A DNA stretch of 64,000 nt from Arachis hypogaea (GCF_003086295.3 NC_092050.1:147814699-147878698); one strand, 5' to 3'; counted from the stretch's first letter, positions 47,885 through 61,201 are shown. The notes: a model not told the origin generated them from the letters alone. A program made the numbers and translations.

Positions 47885-48152
47885 GAGTAAATGCCCTTTT
47901 CGGTCTCTAATTATTTGTTCGATGGACTTCTCACTCCCTAAGAAATCTAAACACCCAAATCGGTCCCTATCTACTTTGATATATGTACGTTCTAGTCTCT
48001 ATCTACTTTGAGTAAATGCCATTTTCGGTCCCTAATCAGGGACTGGAATGTACATATATCAAAATAGATAGGGACCGATTTGAGTGTTTAAATTTCTTAG
48101 GGATGAAAAGTCCATCGGACAAATAGTCAGGGATCAGAAAAGACATTTACTC
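47885..48152. mobile_element. Mutator-type MITE (268 bp)
   Basis: Inverted arms of about 115 bp are separated by a short spacer. The left starts gagtaaatgcccttttcggt and the right in reverse starts gagtaaatgtcttttctgat. The flanks are perfect 9-bp direct repeats taattaatt (47876-47884 and 48153-48161). The terminal GAGTAAAT is the same as at the left end of the 6-kb Mutator element at 26596, so its transposase family may have moved this MITE. Confidence 0.88.
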
Positions 48153-48265
48153 TAATTAATTTGAATAAAAAGATCATAAATTAGATGATGTTCATTTTTA
48201 TAATTTAGTTATTGTGACCAAATAACAAAAAAAACTGATCAAATGTATTTTTACAAACACTTTGG

Positions 48266-49460
48266 ATGCTTTTGTCACATTATGTGACCTTGTTAATTCC
48301 ATCGCCTGACGTCCTACTACTTTATATTAGGGAGGTTGGGTTCGAAAACGCAACCGAGCAAAAATATTTTATGTTTGACAATCTATTGCTCTTTATTTTT
48401 GTAGAGAAGTGGAGGCTCGAGATCCATAATTTTGATTTTTCATGGGGTAAGTGCACCATTACACTCCACGATGTGGCTTACCATCATGATTCACGTACAA
48501 ATGGCCTTAAGCCGATTGGATATTGCACTAGAGATTTTCAACGGTTTCATGGCCATCCCACATGGTAGTGGGTTAATGACTTGTTCTGTAATAGGCCTCC
48601 ACCTCACCCAGAGGACAAGAAGCAAATTTTTGGTCTAATGATGACATGGCTCAGACACAGAGTTGTACATATTCAACCGGAGACAGATCTAGTTACTCTT
48701 TGGAAGTATGATCAATGTTATATCTTGATGCTGATTGAGGGTATTTATTTACAGACAAGTTAGCTAACTTTGTCCCTCTTAGGTAGTTCCTGTTCCTCAA
48801 GAACTTTGATAGTTATCGACGTTGTCCTGGGGGGTCTGCATTGCTAGCATGGACCTACCATTCACTGTGCAATGCAGCTCAACATGAAGTGACAGACGTA
48901 TCGTTTATGTTATCGTGGATTTACTATGGGTTTGCCTCCCTCGCCTTCTATCCGGCTGACTACAATGTACTCATATTCTCGGTTCCAGCTATGTAATTAA
49001 TGTTTAATATTATTTGTCGTTTGATACTATTTGCAATATTCATTACTGAATGTATTTTATTCTCCATGAATAGGTTGGCTGGACTGAAACAGTAGAGTAG
49101 AGACCACCATTATGGCAGAATACTACGACGGTGACACAGGCTGGATGCTCTGAGTCTTGATTAGGTACATTTGGTTTATTTTTTATATGTTCTTACGTGT
49201 CTTGTTCTCTTATTGCTAATTAGATTATTGTCTGACTTTTTCAGTTTTGGTGGATATCGTACGATGATCCCCAACTCCAGAAATGGATTTTGACTATAAA
49301 GAATGATATTTACCAGTAACTAAGGTTTTGCCGAAGTGATACACGAAGATTTTATGGACACCCAGTTGAGCATTGCTTATATCGACAATAATATTTCAGT
49401 TTATCCGGCTCCAAAACTCATTATTCAGCATTCCTTCAAATGGTGTAGTTCTTCACTGCC
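48266..49460 (+). pseudogene. Plant mobile domain (MAIN-like) relic
   Basis: Segments of the plant mobile domain (PF10536, the MAIN/MAIL1 family) are readable in order: VLLLYIREVGFENATEQKYF, ITLHDVAYHHDSRTNGLKPI, DFQRFHGHPTW, CYILMLIEGIY, and in another frame ALLAWTYHSLCNAAQHEVTD and LSWIYYGFASLAFYPADYNV. After an intron-like gap the piece LAGLKQ.SRDHHYGRILRR (about 49075-49140) continues the family, then WISYDDPQLQ. Stops and frame changes make it inactive. Intact family members act in genome stability and silencing of repeats, and many copies travel in transposons. Here it faces a MURA relic on the other strand. Confidence 0.8.
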
Positions 49461-49499
49461 ATGAGAATAATATTTTTATTCCTAAATCTATGACCCACC

Positions 49500-50170
49500 A
49501 AAAAGCTCCATGCCACCATCCGTGTTATAATCTTTCACTTTGTCAAGATTGAAAGGATCATCTAGCTACATAGCATCTAGGTTAAGAGTGTAATAATGAC
49601 TTAGCTTAGAACATCTAATACTTGTGGAATAGTCAAAGGCGAAGAAAAAAGAAACCAAGCACCCCATCAATTAGAGTCTCTGGCACATACTCATTAGAGG
49701 AATCACTCTCGTTAGATGATCTGGTTTCGGCAACGTAATTTGAATCAGACTCACTCTCTTCTTCTTCTTCTACATGATCAATTCGGCATAGTGAATCGAT
49801 GTCACTGCTACCGGGATCGCCTACGAGATCGAACAGAAAGGCCCGCCACCACCACTTACATCATGAACTGCAACATACTACTTCATCACATATTGCAGCA
49901 TTAGCCTAGCATGCACCTCGAACATTGCCTTCACATGGTCATCAGCTTCAACCCAAAAATGTTCTATTTCGACTTCTGTAGTGCTGATAGGAATCTATAT
50001 GCGACTCTCCTAACCTCCTTAGGATCTATTGTCCCCATATTGCTGAAAATGAAATTCTTCAGCGCATCTAGAGAATCAAGATGGCAAGTACGTGCACAAC
50101 ATCACAGAAAAACTGTACTCAAATATCACTCCCTCCTCACCATTTCTTATGACCCTATTTGGATAAAAAA
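49500..50170 (-). pseudogene. N-terminal relic of a second MURA-type transposase
   Basis: On the minus strand LDSLDALKNFIFSNMGTIDP and KEVRRVAYRFLSALQKSK match the N-terminal region of a legume MURA family that differs from the PB1-type one at 27893-31846. Further along come DVSGGGGPFCSIS and, at about 49563-49508, DDPFNLDKVKDYNTDGGME, which normally stands just before the Mutator DNA-binding domain. The DNA-binding and DDE domains are missing and several stops interrupt. It is convergent with the plant mobile domain relic, so the two may be the remains of one two-gene Mutator element. Confidence 0.65.
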
Positions 50171-50479
50171 ATCACAAAGAAAAACTCACTACTAGCCATA
50201 TTTATGAACTAAAGGAGAAGAGAGAGTAGTAATATGGATGGATTGTGATTAGCTTTGCTAACTTCAAGCTCTTTATATAGGTAATTTTTTTTATGTAGTT
50301 ATATAGGATGCAGAGTACCCCGTATCATTTTACATCATACTTAACCTAATATTATTTAATTTTTAATTACATTAAATTAATATAACAAATCCTAATCACA
50401 CACTTCATTAAAAAACTGAATCAATAATTTGATAAAATACCTAACAAAATTTTAAACAAAACAAAATCTAAAAAAATAC

Positions 50480-51256
<777 letters not shown>

Positions 51257-51259
51257 TAG

Positions 51260-52935
51260 ATCAATATATCTCACATAAATGTTATTTATCCAAAGTGCAC
51301 CTGAGATATATTTTTTTAATCTGTTATATATCTTGGGTGCACAGTATCTGATCTCTGTGGTTAATATTTTTTGCCATTTTATACGCAAAATGTGTATTGT
51401 GTGAAGGTTTCAAAATGGCTTAGAGAATGAGGTTGAATCTATGGCCTCCTTTTGAACACATTTACCTTCTTTTAATTCTGACTGAAAGAGAACATAGTTG
51501 CTGAAGTGTTTGTCAAGTAGAAATTCAGGAGACAATTTTATTTTGTCTCTTCATGACGCTTTCAGGAATAGAGAAATTTTTACTTTTAGAATAACTGTGA
51601 CTTCTGAGATAAAGATAATTCAGGAGACATGTATCATGGTTCAGCCACCATATGCAATGTGACTTACATCTAGTCTTCTGCACAATGTGGTGGAATTTTC
51701 ACTATTTTTCAAATATTACAAATACCAATTTTTCTAGGATTCAACCTAATCTTATTTTAGACAAACCCAACTTCTACCCAAGCTAGATTTGACTAGGTTC
51801 ATTCTCTAGATTTTTAACCACTAAGTACTCATCTAACTTAGCAAGGAAATCTCCTCAAGATCATATGTACAAAATAGAAAAACTTACAAAAGAGCTTTGA
51901 CATAATTTTCTGGCTTTTTCTTAAATCTCTCTTTACCTTTTTTCTCAATGGCTTTTATTGATTTCTCACATAATGCCTTTTTCTGTTGAAAAGAATCAAA
52001 GAAAAGATGATCACTGAAGAACAAAAAATTTAATATAAAATTTTGAAAGAGAATAAAGGGATAGCTTGTAAGTTATGAGAACCCAAACTGTGTGCTCACT
52101 CTTTAAGTCAATCTCTGGCTGTTTACTCCTTTAATAGAGGAGTAAAACTTCCAAAACTTGAACCTTGACTTGAACAATTGATTTTCTTTTTCCCCAATGT
52201 CACAATAGTAGCAGTAGCACAGAAAGTGCAGTATTGATTAAAGCAAACATGCAAATAAATCTTGCTTCTTCTTTTTCATTCTTTTCCAATATTCTCTAAG
52301 GATCTGAGTTGTATATCAAAACTTTGGCCCCAAGTTTGATTCTTGACCCTTGATCTGTAGCATAAAGTTTCATAGCCTCCACTTTCTTCAAATTTCTAGT
52401 TCGGTGCCTGAGAGAGAATAGCATCTTCAACAAGTTACCAGTAAAGCACCAAGATGAGAAAGATTTTTTGATTTACCTCTAGCTTTTGACTTCCTTGGAT
52501 TTGATAATTCACTTCTTCTTCTTTGATTTGAATCCTAATCAGACTTCGTCTTTCTTACTTCCTTTTGATATTCTTTACGTGGGTAAGAGAAAAAAGAGAA
52601 GAAAGAAGAGAGAGAATTGGTTCGGTGACTTTGATTTAGTTCAGATGAAAAAGAAATTTTATTTCTTAGTTAGCAACCATTTTCTTAAGTCATGAGAGTG
52701 TGATATGATTTTGGGCTTGGATCATTAATTTGGCCTTAAGCTTGTTTTTTATTCTGATGAAAAAGTATTGGTATAATTGGTGATTAGCAATTATTTCCTT
52801 AAAGTTTATGAGCTTGAAGCTTGTTATTGGGCCTGTTTTGCTTTCTATTAATTTCTGCATAATTAACAAACTAATCACACACATAATTAAATTTTTAATT
52901 CAATAATAATATTTAGTAATCATCAATTAATTTAT
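51260..52935. other. Unidentified non-coding DNA, possibly an old repeat
   Basis: The composition is more even than the flanks (about 33-38% GC) and there is no open frame of interest. A short hairpin pairs 'gtgcacctgagatatat' with 'atatatcttgggtgcac' at about 51293-51342. The stretch 51400-52660 could be an old solo LTR or leader sequence, but I see no matching second copy or terminal motifs in the window. Confidence 0.4.
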
Positions 52936-52940
52936 TATTT

Positions 52941-53205
52941 AGTCATCATCCAAGCTATCAGTATAACGAGTAATGTCGCTGTCGCCGCTCATATGAAAAC
53001 TGAAGCGATTACTAAATATTGGTTCGAAGAAGAAGATGAAGGAAGCGATCGGAGTGGTGGACAATGTGGCCATGTTGATGATAGGGCAGAAGAGGAGAGA
53101 GATGTCGACGATGACGACGGGTTTTAACAAATCGGACTTGATGTCTAGATTCATGAGATCCATCGAAAACGACAAATACTTGAGAGATATAGTAATTAGT
53201 TTTCT
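52941..53205 (+). pseudogene. CYP94-type cytochrome P450 fragment
   Basis: Reading on the plus strand with two stops gives KLSV.RVMSLSPLI.KLKRL, then [54 protein letters not shown] and RDIVISFL. This is the central part of a plant CYP94 fatty-acid omega-hydroxylase, up to the start of the I helix. The next expected residues, the AGRDTT oxygen-binding motif, are replaced by unrelated sequence, and the haem-binding region is absent. A tryptophan codon has become TGA. The piece ends about 360 bp before a Mutator-style end at 53565 (reverse: gagtatttatctattttg), which suggests it was captured by a Mutator element whose left end is no longer visible. Confidence 0.78.
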
Positions 53206-53339
53206 GAGTATAAATTGGTTGAGAACAAGTCGATGATTTTTCTTCTTATGAACATTGAAATTGCAGAGTATGCATTATGTAGTTTGAAGTTGTAGTGTTA
53301 GACTGTCAGGGTTATGCGAAATATAATAGAAATTGGGGA

Positions 53340-53565
53340 AGAACAGTAGTGTCGTTTCCAAACAGAGGGGTCAGAGACAATTTTATCTCCAGTTAGAGTT
53401 GTTAGGGACTATTTTGTCCTCCATTAGAGTTGACGGAACAAAGAATCCAAGTGAATTGACGAAATTAATTGTTAGGAACTAATTAAATAATTAATTTTAA
53501 TTGAAGACTAAAATGTTTGATCTAAATTTTTTTAAAAATCAAAATAGATAAATACTCAAAAATTT
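53340..53565. mobile_element. Right end of a Mutator-like element
   Basis: In reverse it begins gagtatttatctattttgat and continues with phrases such as 'tttagtcttcaattaaaatt' and 'gtccctaacaactctaactg', a style shared with the ends at 26596 and 47885. No matching left end was found in the 3 kb to the left. Confidence 0.5.
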
Positions 53566-53574
53566 ATGTTGGTG

Positions 53575-55385
53575 GATATATATATCCAATGGCTAGTGAG
53601 ATGTTTAGCTAATTACGGGTCACGCTGTGACGATGTTTTAACGTTTTGGTGTAGGGTAATTGTTGAACATCATAATTATGCAAAATAAAAATCTGATTTA
53701 GCCTTGATGCCAATGACAAAGAGAATTAATGATAATTGTTTTAAGCGTTGTAAAATGTTAGAAAAACTAGCTCCTTTGCTGATAACAGTACGTAGTTAAA
53801 AAACATGATCATACATAAACCGTAATAACACCTATACTTTGATGAGTAACTAGTATCTCATTATATATTGGAATTATGGAGTGTGGAATAATTTAACTGC
53901 ATACTAAAGTAATCTCTTGCTACCATACTTCTCTTGTCAAAATCTACATCATAGGTGATTTGACCTTTCCATGAAGAAAATGGAAATTGGACAGCTGTAG
54001 ATTAACATTATTTGGTTGGATCATTAATTAATTCAAGAGAGATTGCTTATTTAATTAAAATTCGCTTGTCGAAGAATCGAAGTAGACAAACTATAATTTT
54101 GAATATTAAATATTATATTTGATACTTAATTAATTAGGCATATAATAAATGTTAGTTTGATTTTAATAAGCTCATCAACGTCAACATCCACATGTGAGTG
54201 TGTCATTAGAAGAAAACTAACCCAACCGAATTTGTTCAACCAATTACTATCAATTTACATGTCCATGAACAAAGAGAACTAGAAACCGAACTTGTTGCTT
54301 ACAACAGAGAATCAACATAATTTATTATCACTGCTATGTTGATAATACTTTATCCTCTATTATTCGTGGCACAATATTTAACATTATAAAGTATGAACCT
54401 TCGGCATTAACATAGGATAAAAGTATGCTTTGTCAGAAATTGAAGCAACTAAATCACCTCGCTAAAGATAACCTACTACCAAAGAAATATTGTTATATTA
54501 TTTAATTTGTTTAATTTGCGAACCATATTATTTATTAGGTGATCTGATGTTATCCACGTCAATCAAGTCTTTACAAAAGATAGATTCCTCTTCCACTACT
54601 GCACACCACAATGTGATGACAAGTCAATGAGTTGTTAATTAGTGATAATTTTGTTATAATATGAAAAAAAAAAGAAAAGAAAAATATGTATTGGTGAATA
54701 CATATTAAAAATCCTAATTCTTTTTTTTAATTATTCTTTTAATTTATAAATATTTTTTTGAATATTTTAATCTTTTTAATATTTTTAAAAAATAATATAT
54801 ATTTAAATCTTTACCTATTAAATATTAAGAAAATAATTATAATAATAAATTAAGATTTAAGATTCTCAATCATCGCTCAACACATTATTATTCTCTGTTG
54901 GCTTTTTTTTTTTTTTTTTTTTTGTATAAGTAAAAGAGGAAAATGTATGACATAAAGTAGACGGCTATAATACTCAACAGTTTTTGGATCATAGCAATTA
55001 CCATAGACGATAGATCTTTATTATAACCCAAGTAACATGATGAATAATCGCACACAAAAAACCAAACTTGTTTCACTGGAAATATTCAATAACAAAAAAA
55101 TATTAAATAAAATAAATTTAGACTTTTTTTTTTCTCTTTAACATTACCGTTCTCCACTACATACCCTACAGAGCCATGGATCTCATGATAGAATTGTTGT
55201 AACCACCGCACCTTTGGCATTGTCATTAGTTCAGCTCTTGATGGTATTACTCCTTTTCTTAGTCTGGCTGCCTTCATGGCTATAAGCCTATAACTCTGGA
55301 TTTTTTTTTCGTGGATAGTTTTCTATACTTGTAAAGTAAATAATTTATTATTGAAAAACCTAATGAAAGAATCTTCCTTCCTAAA
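53575..55385. other. Intergenic DNA, no gene seen
   Basis: AT-rich. The minus-strand frame at 55086-55277 (MKAARLRKGVIPSRAEL...) has a sensible composition but I recognise no family and see no continuation. A T run lies at 54902-54923. Confidence 0.45.
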
Positions 55386-55386
55386 T

Positions 55387-55930
55387 CACTACTAGAAACA
55401 TGCTTAGCCTTCGAAAAAAATTTTATTTTTTAAAAGTAGCTTATAATTAAAAGTTAACTTTTAAAAGATGACTTTTTAAAAGTTGTAGCATTTATGTTTG
55501 ATAAAATTAAATCAAAAATAATTTTTAATAAATACAAACAACATCAATTACATTTGATAAAATAGTTTTTAAAATTTAAAAATATTATAATAGACATAAA
55601 TATAAGCATTAAATTTAAAAATTAATTAACATCTTTTCAAAAAGCTTTACCAAACCAAATTTTAAAATAGTCAAATTTAATCCGTAAATATTATTGTCGA
55701 ATTTTTTGTGAAAATTTCTAACAAAAAAAATATATAGAACTTACAAAACATCTGAATAAAAAATCCGCCTTTAAATTTAACAGCAAATATAACATCAAGT
55801 GACACTTTTATTGACGATAACTTTACGGTTGAATTTAGTATAAAAAATTTCAATGATAAATGTAATTGAAATTTGACAAAATTTAAAAAATTATTAATCG
55901 AACAGTAACATTAAACACTACATTTTAATT
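55387..55930. repeat. CACTA-like end interrupted by a MITE-like repeat
   Basis: The sequence CACTACTAGAAAC at 55387 equals the CACTA terminal motif seen at 15514. From about 55400 to 55685 a sequence related to the Tourist-like MITE at 35960 intervenes ('aaaagtagcttataattaaa', 'aaaaagctttaccaaacc'). After it come 'gtcgaattttttgtgaaaa' and 'ttgacgataactttacggtt', which resemble CACTA subterminal repeats. No matching right end was found. Confidence 0.4.
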
Positions 55931-56378
55931 AGTTACTTATTGTTACCTTTAGAACTGGTCAATACAAAACCTGGCCATAACTTTAAACTTATATTGAAAA
56001 GTGAATCCTCCCTCCTTCTTCGTATTCGTAGACCACGCCCTCCCTCACCCACTAAATCCACTCTCCTCCTCCTCTTTGCCCTAATCTCTCTTCTTGTACT
56101 CGCTGTGGCCACTAGCTTCACCTCAGTCATCTCTTTTCTTCTTGTTGCCAACCTTAATTTTTGCCACCCCAACCCTTAAATCCTCTCACTTCACTATAAT
56201 TTATTGAAAATTCGACGATAATTAATATTAATACTACATAATTTTGTAAAAATGAAAAAATCACATAATTCAAACAGAAAATAATTCTTTTTTCATTTCA
56301 TTTCTTTTTCGTGTTGAAATAATTACCGCTTCCACTCTTAATTGTTTTATTTAGTTGATCTTACAATAATATAAATAA

Positions 56379-57672
56379 AGATAAATATTATTTACAGTTT
56401 TTGACTTTTTTTCGTGAGACATAAAGCACCCTAATCATCCTTAAATTTCATCTAGGCCTTCATCTACTAATAAAAATAGATAAGATGATCTCTACAACTA
56501 AATGACAACTGATTATGAGTCTACATGTCAGATTGGGACTAGAGTGTCAAAATATCAATGCTAGAAGGACTAAAAATTCACTCTATAACATCTTCCTCTT
56601 CTTCTTCATCCTCCTCCTCGTCTCCTCTATTTTCTTCCTCTTCTTCTCCTTTTTCTTCACATCTCTATCACCATCATCATCGAGATTCACCTTCACCACT
56701 ACTACTGTAGTTCTCTCTTTCTCCTTCTCTTCTCCTTCTTGCCCTAAACCACCACCACTCTAAACCACCTTCTACCGGATCAGCGCCGAAACTGCCATGA
56801 ACATCCCCAATAGCAGCCACGTGCACACCCTCTTCCCCGCCATGATGCCGTGCCCAATCTGAATCGCCTCGCATCCAAATTTTTCTTCCGCCACAGACAC
56901 CACCACTCAGCACCGCCATCAGGTAAATCTCCAAGAACAAGAATATAAGTTCACAACAACTTACTAATCATGAATATATATATAAAAAAGAGAAGTTAAA
57001 AACTTACTCAAAGCTTGCTCTACTGAAATTCTCGTTTAAGGATTCTTGCAAATCATCCCTGTGCGATAGGGTTTCTTGTTCGCAAACCTTGCAGCCGCCT
57101 CTCTCTGGGAAAGGTCGATCAGCAATTCAGTCAAATAGGGTTTCTTGTTCGCAAAGCTCAGCAACGATGGAGAGAGAATCAGAATTCTCATAGGCTCCGA
57201 AATTCTGAACAATGTTATAGTGTGGAGAAAGAAAAGTCATGAACTTGGATTTGTTTTTGATGTAGGCACGAACTTGGGTTTTATGGTTTTGTGTGGATTT
57301 TCAGGGGTTCTTTTCTAGTCTATGGGTAGTCATTAATGCTGGCTCTAAAGAAGAAGAAAAAGTCATTGATGATGATTTTGAAGAAGAAAAAAAAAGAAGA
57401 GAAGGAGGATGAAGAAAAAGAGGAAGATATTAAAGAGGAGAATTTTTAGTCCCTCCAACCAAAAGAATTGACACCTGATACTTGACACTGATATTTTGAT
57501 ATCTCAGTCTCAATTTGATACGTCAAACTGGTAATTGGTTGTCATCTAGTTGCAGAGATTGTCTTGTTCATTTATGTTAGTAGATGGGGGTGGCTTGGAT
57601 GAAGTTTAAGAATAATTAAGACGCGCTATGTTTCACAGAAAAAATTTTAGGAATAAGAAAGGATATTTATCC
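56379..57672. mobile_element. Non-autonomous Mutator-like element
   Basis: Inverted ends of about 230 bp pair 56379-56610 with 57405-57672; internal landmarks are 'catccttaaatttcatctag' and 'atatcaatg'/'atatcagtg'. The flanks share 9-bp tataaataa (56370-56378 and 57673-57681). The interior (56640-57350) is CT-rich, then GC-richer, with a direct repeat 'tagggtttcttgttcgcaaa' twice (57066 and 57137). A minus-strand frame (56940-56677) starts MFLEIYLMAVLSGGVCGGRK; I do not recognise it as any host gene. Confidence 0.82.
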
Positions 57673-57689
57673 TATAAATAAAGTTATGC

Positions 57690-59975
57690 AACTATGAGTA
57701 TATAAAAATTAAGCCCAAAACTAGAAGTTGCAATAAGTCATAGAGTTTAAGTATATACTATTTTTTTGGTTACATTTTTATCAATAACAGGTTTGGCTCA
57801 TTTGATTTAGATCAAATAAAAATAGGATAAATTTTTTTTGCTTCTCTTCTTTTTTTAATTTTATCCTCCTATTTTCTTCATGTTTTTCCCTTTTTTGTGT
57901 GGATTATATATATATATATAATTTTTGTATTATTTTTTTCATATTTTTTGTATTTTTTTAAGAATTTTTTTGTATTGTTCTAAAAAAATTTTAGTATTAA
58001 CTTTTAATATGCTAAAAAAAGAAGAGAGAAAAAAATGATAATTTTATTTTTTTTCATTCAGTCACTTATTTAAGAATTTAGTTCAAAATCCTTGATACAT
58101 CTACTTTTTTTTCTTAAAAGAAATGAGCTAAGTGTAAGTGTGGGATGTGAAAATAATTTTCTTAAATAAATTTGAATTGATTTAGTAGTTATTAGTTTAT
58201 TAATTTACTTAAATAAATATTGAGTATTCAAATCTCATCTTGTACATATAACAACACATTGATCAATAACAAATCCTTAAATAATAAACTTTCAATTTGC
58301 CATGTATTAATCATTGATGTGATGGATTAGACGCTAAAAAAATTAATATTTATATTATATAGACGCTAGAGCATATCACATCAAATATAAACTAACTAAA
58401 TAAAACGCCTAACCGTTCACAAGAATATCAGCAATCATCAAGCTTACAACACATGCAAAAAAACATTTTCATAATAATTGTTCTCTTTCCTCAATAAGCA
58501 ATTATTGTTTTCTGTCTCTGAGCTTCCTCTCACCAATTTAATGCTAATAATAACCATCAAATTTGGATCGTAGATCAGATGTTGAAGATGATTAAAATCT
58601 ACAATGCCACATGTTCAATTGTTCACCAAAAACAACTCATTAAGGTGATGAGAAAATGGAAGAGGTGGTTTTCTTGATCTAGCAACTCATGCCGAACCAT
58701 TCTTAGAAGAACCACATTATGAGGCAGAAGACCACTATAGTATAGCAAGGTTGATATTGAAGTAGCAGGCTCTCCAATTAACGATGTTAAAAGCCTCACC
58801 ATTGACCTAAACATCAAAGTTGTAAAAATCTGCAACGTAACCCAAAAAAATAAAAGGAAAAAAGGCAAGCAAATTGAGAAAAAAATATATATAATTTAGG
58901 ATCCGAGAAATAAAGAAGGCCCTAAAAAAATGGAAATGAAGAACAAGATTGATAAATATATATGCATACCATAATTATTATAAGTTGTTGTGACGGTGAT
59001 ATATGATGAAGCCGCCTTAGCTTGTAACTTAATTAGTGCGGCTTTAGATAGAGGGTTAAAGAAACGATATTGAATTGGATCCATTTTTGCTTGTTTTAAT
59101 TTTCTCAAAGTCTAGCTAGCTTATCAAACCATTACCTAGAGCTGATATTCAAACCTACCAGTCAGCGAGAGTTCAAATTAAAATGTTAATAATGTGGACT
59201 TCTGAAGTGGGAAGAAGAAAAAAAAGAATAATAATGTAAGCTCACAAAATGTTAGGTTACTTAGGTAGTGCCTTACTAGCTAGGTGAAGCAGTTGGACTT
59301 TGTTAGGTACACAATAGTTTTTGTGAACAATGTGAATAATGGACTCTAAAATTAGTCCAATAAAATAAAAATATATTACACTCTTAAATTACCTACCTAA
59401 ATCTTAATATTAGGATAATTATCTGCACACCTACACTTAGTGAATTGAACATCCAATATATCCATCCATTGTTTACATTATTTAATATTTTCATTGCCTA
59501 CCCTATAGTTTTTCGAAGCGAAATTGAAGTCCAAAGAATAGAACGTATTAAAATAATTATAACAGGTCATCGATAATATTAATTAATAATACTTAATCAT
59601 TTAATTTTACTGACTCCAAATGACAAAAATAAAATTTTATCATGGAATGCATAATATACTATTCATTAATCGAATTTTATCTAATTAAGTACAAAATTTA
59701 AAATTTTAACTGATTCATTATTACTAACGACTTAGCAGTAGTCATTAATTTTATTTTGAATTAAAAACAAAAATAAATTAAATATGTTATCTACGTATTG
59801 GTTGTTGGTAATTTATTTACGAAATAAAAAATTAAATTTGATTAGTTCAATCGTTAATTTTATTTTTAAATTAAAAATATAAAAACCAAATATAATTGAA
59901 TAAAGTCATTACTCATTAGCGGATCGGAAAAAATGAATTTAGTTAATTCATTAGTATGACTATTTTTATGAAAAA
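57690..59975. other. Intergenic DNA, no convincing gene
   Basis: AT-rich, with a short (AT)n at 57907-57920. A two-exon candidate on the minus strand (59084-58970 and 58829-) has good splice signals but reads into a stop after only 45 residues, so I do not call it a gene. Confidence 0.5.
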
Positions 59976-59977
59976 GA

Positions 59978-60555
59978 GGATGTTCCTATAAAGACGTATA
60001 AAAGTCTTTTTTTTTTAAATATTTTTTAATAATTAAAATTTAATATATATAATTACTTAAATTGTGTTATTTTTGTCAAAATTAGATCAGACAAATTAAT
60101 TTGACCGAAAAATAGTGAATCAAATTTTGAATCGGTCTAAATTAATATTAATTTTTATAAAAAATGACTATAATACCTCTATTATATAAAATGACTAAAA
60201 TACTCTTATTATATATATTAATTTTGAGAATCCTAAATTCTAGCCATTTTCTTTTTTGTCGTTATAGGATTAGAATTTAACATTTTTAAAATTAATTAAT
60301 ATATATATATATATATATATATGAAATAGCGATATTTTAGTTGTGGTTTATAATATAGATATTGTAATAATTTTAAAAAAAAATATTAATGTATACCAGT
60401 TCAAAATTTAATTTATTAATTTTTTTACTAAACTGATTTGTCCAGTCTAATTTTAATAAAAATAATATAATTTAATTGATTATATGTGTTAAATTTTAAT
60501 TGTTAAAAAATATCTTTAAAAAAAATATTTTTAACGTCTTTATCTAAGTAGCTCC
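59978..60555. repeat. Inverted-repeat element of about 570 bp
   Basis: The left arm (about 59985-60150: attaaaatttaatatatata, gtcaaaattagatcagacaa) pairs with the right arm (about 60395-60545) in reverse. The outer parts both contain 'ataaagacgt'. An (AT)n run lies between the arms (60299-60322). The exact edges and target duplication are unclear; the flanks tatgaaaaa and tataaaaat are only similar. Confidence 0.6.
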
Positions 60556-60559
60556 CTTA

Positions 60560-61195
60560 TAAAAATGGTCGATTCAAATTGCTAACGACCTTCTTTTACC
60601 GATAATGTGGTCATTTAGATAGGTCATTGGTAATAAGGCCGTTGATAACAGACGAATTTGTAATAATAAAAGCAATGTATAAATATACAGAATAACAATA
60701 TTATATCAAAGGTAAATTATTAAAATAATACTTGTAAGTTTATATTGTGATAAAAATAATTTTAAAAAATACAAATAATAAATAAATTTTTTAAAAATTT
60801 AAAAATGTGATAAAAATAACTTATATTAAATATATATATTCTTAAAAATAATTTTAGAAATAAAATTTTGATGCAATTTTTTTTTAAATATTATCAGAAA
60901 AATGAGATCTTTTTATTTTTAAATTAATTTTATGATAAGCGAATATTTTTAATTTTTCTTATTGTGAATAATTGAATTTAAAAAAAATCTAAAATAATAT
61001 CTGTAGATCGAATTTTATTTTAATGTTTTGCCCAATGAGGCAGATCTATAAAATTTTATTAATGGGACAAAATATATATAGTATAATAATAATTTTTATA
61101 ATTATACTATAGTATTATAAAATATGATTACTCTTCAAATTATTTAACTAACAAATTAAAATAATAAAATAATAATATAAAATAATAAATAATTT
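60560..61195. other. AT-rich intergenic DNA
   Basis: No gene seen. The phrase 'ttttgcccaatgaggcagat' near 61030 resembles the 'gggggcaactgcccccaat' part of the element end at 62655 and may be the decayed other end of the same hAT element. Confidence 0.4.
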
Positions 61196-61201
61196 AAAAT
61201 T

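Noticed and set aside
55086..55277. 63-residue minus-strand frame MKAARLRKGVIPSRAEL...
   Set aside because: Its composition is protein-like, but there is no recognised family, no continuation and no splice support.
58623..59108. Two-exon minus-strand candidate starting MDPIQYRFFNPLSKAAL
   Set aside because: The splice sites look good, but the spliced frame stops after 45 residues. The longer downstream frame is open only in a different phase and matches nothing I know.
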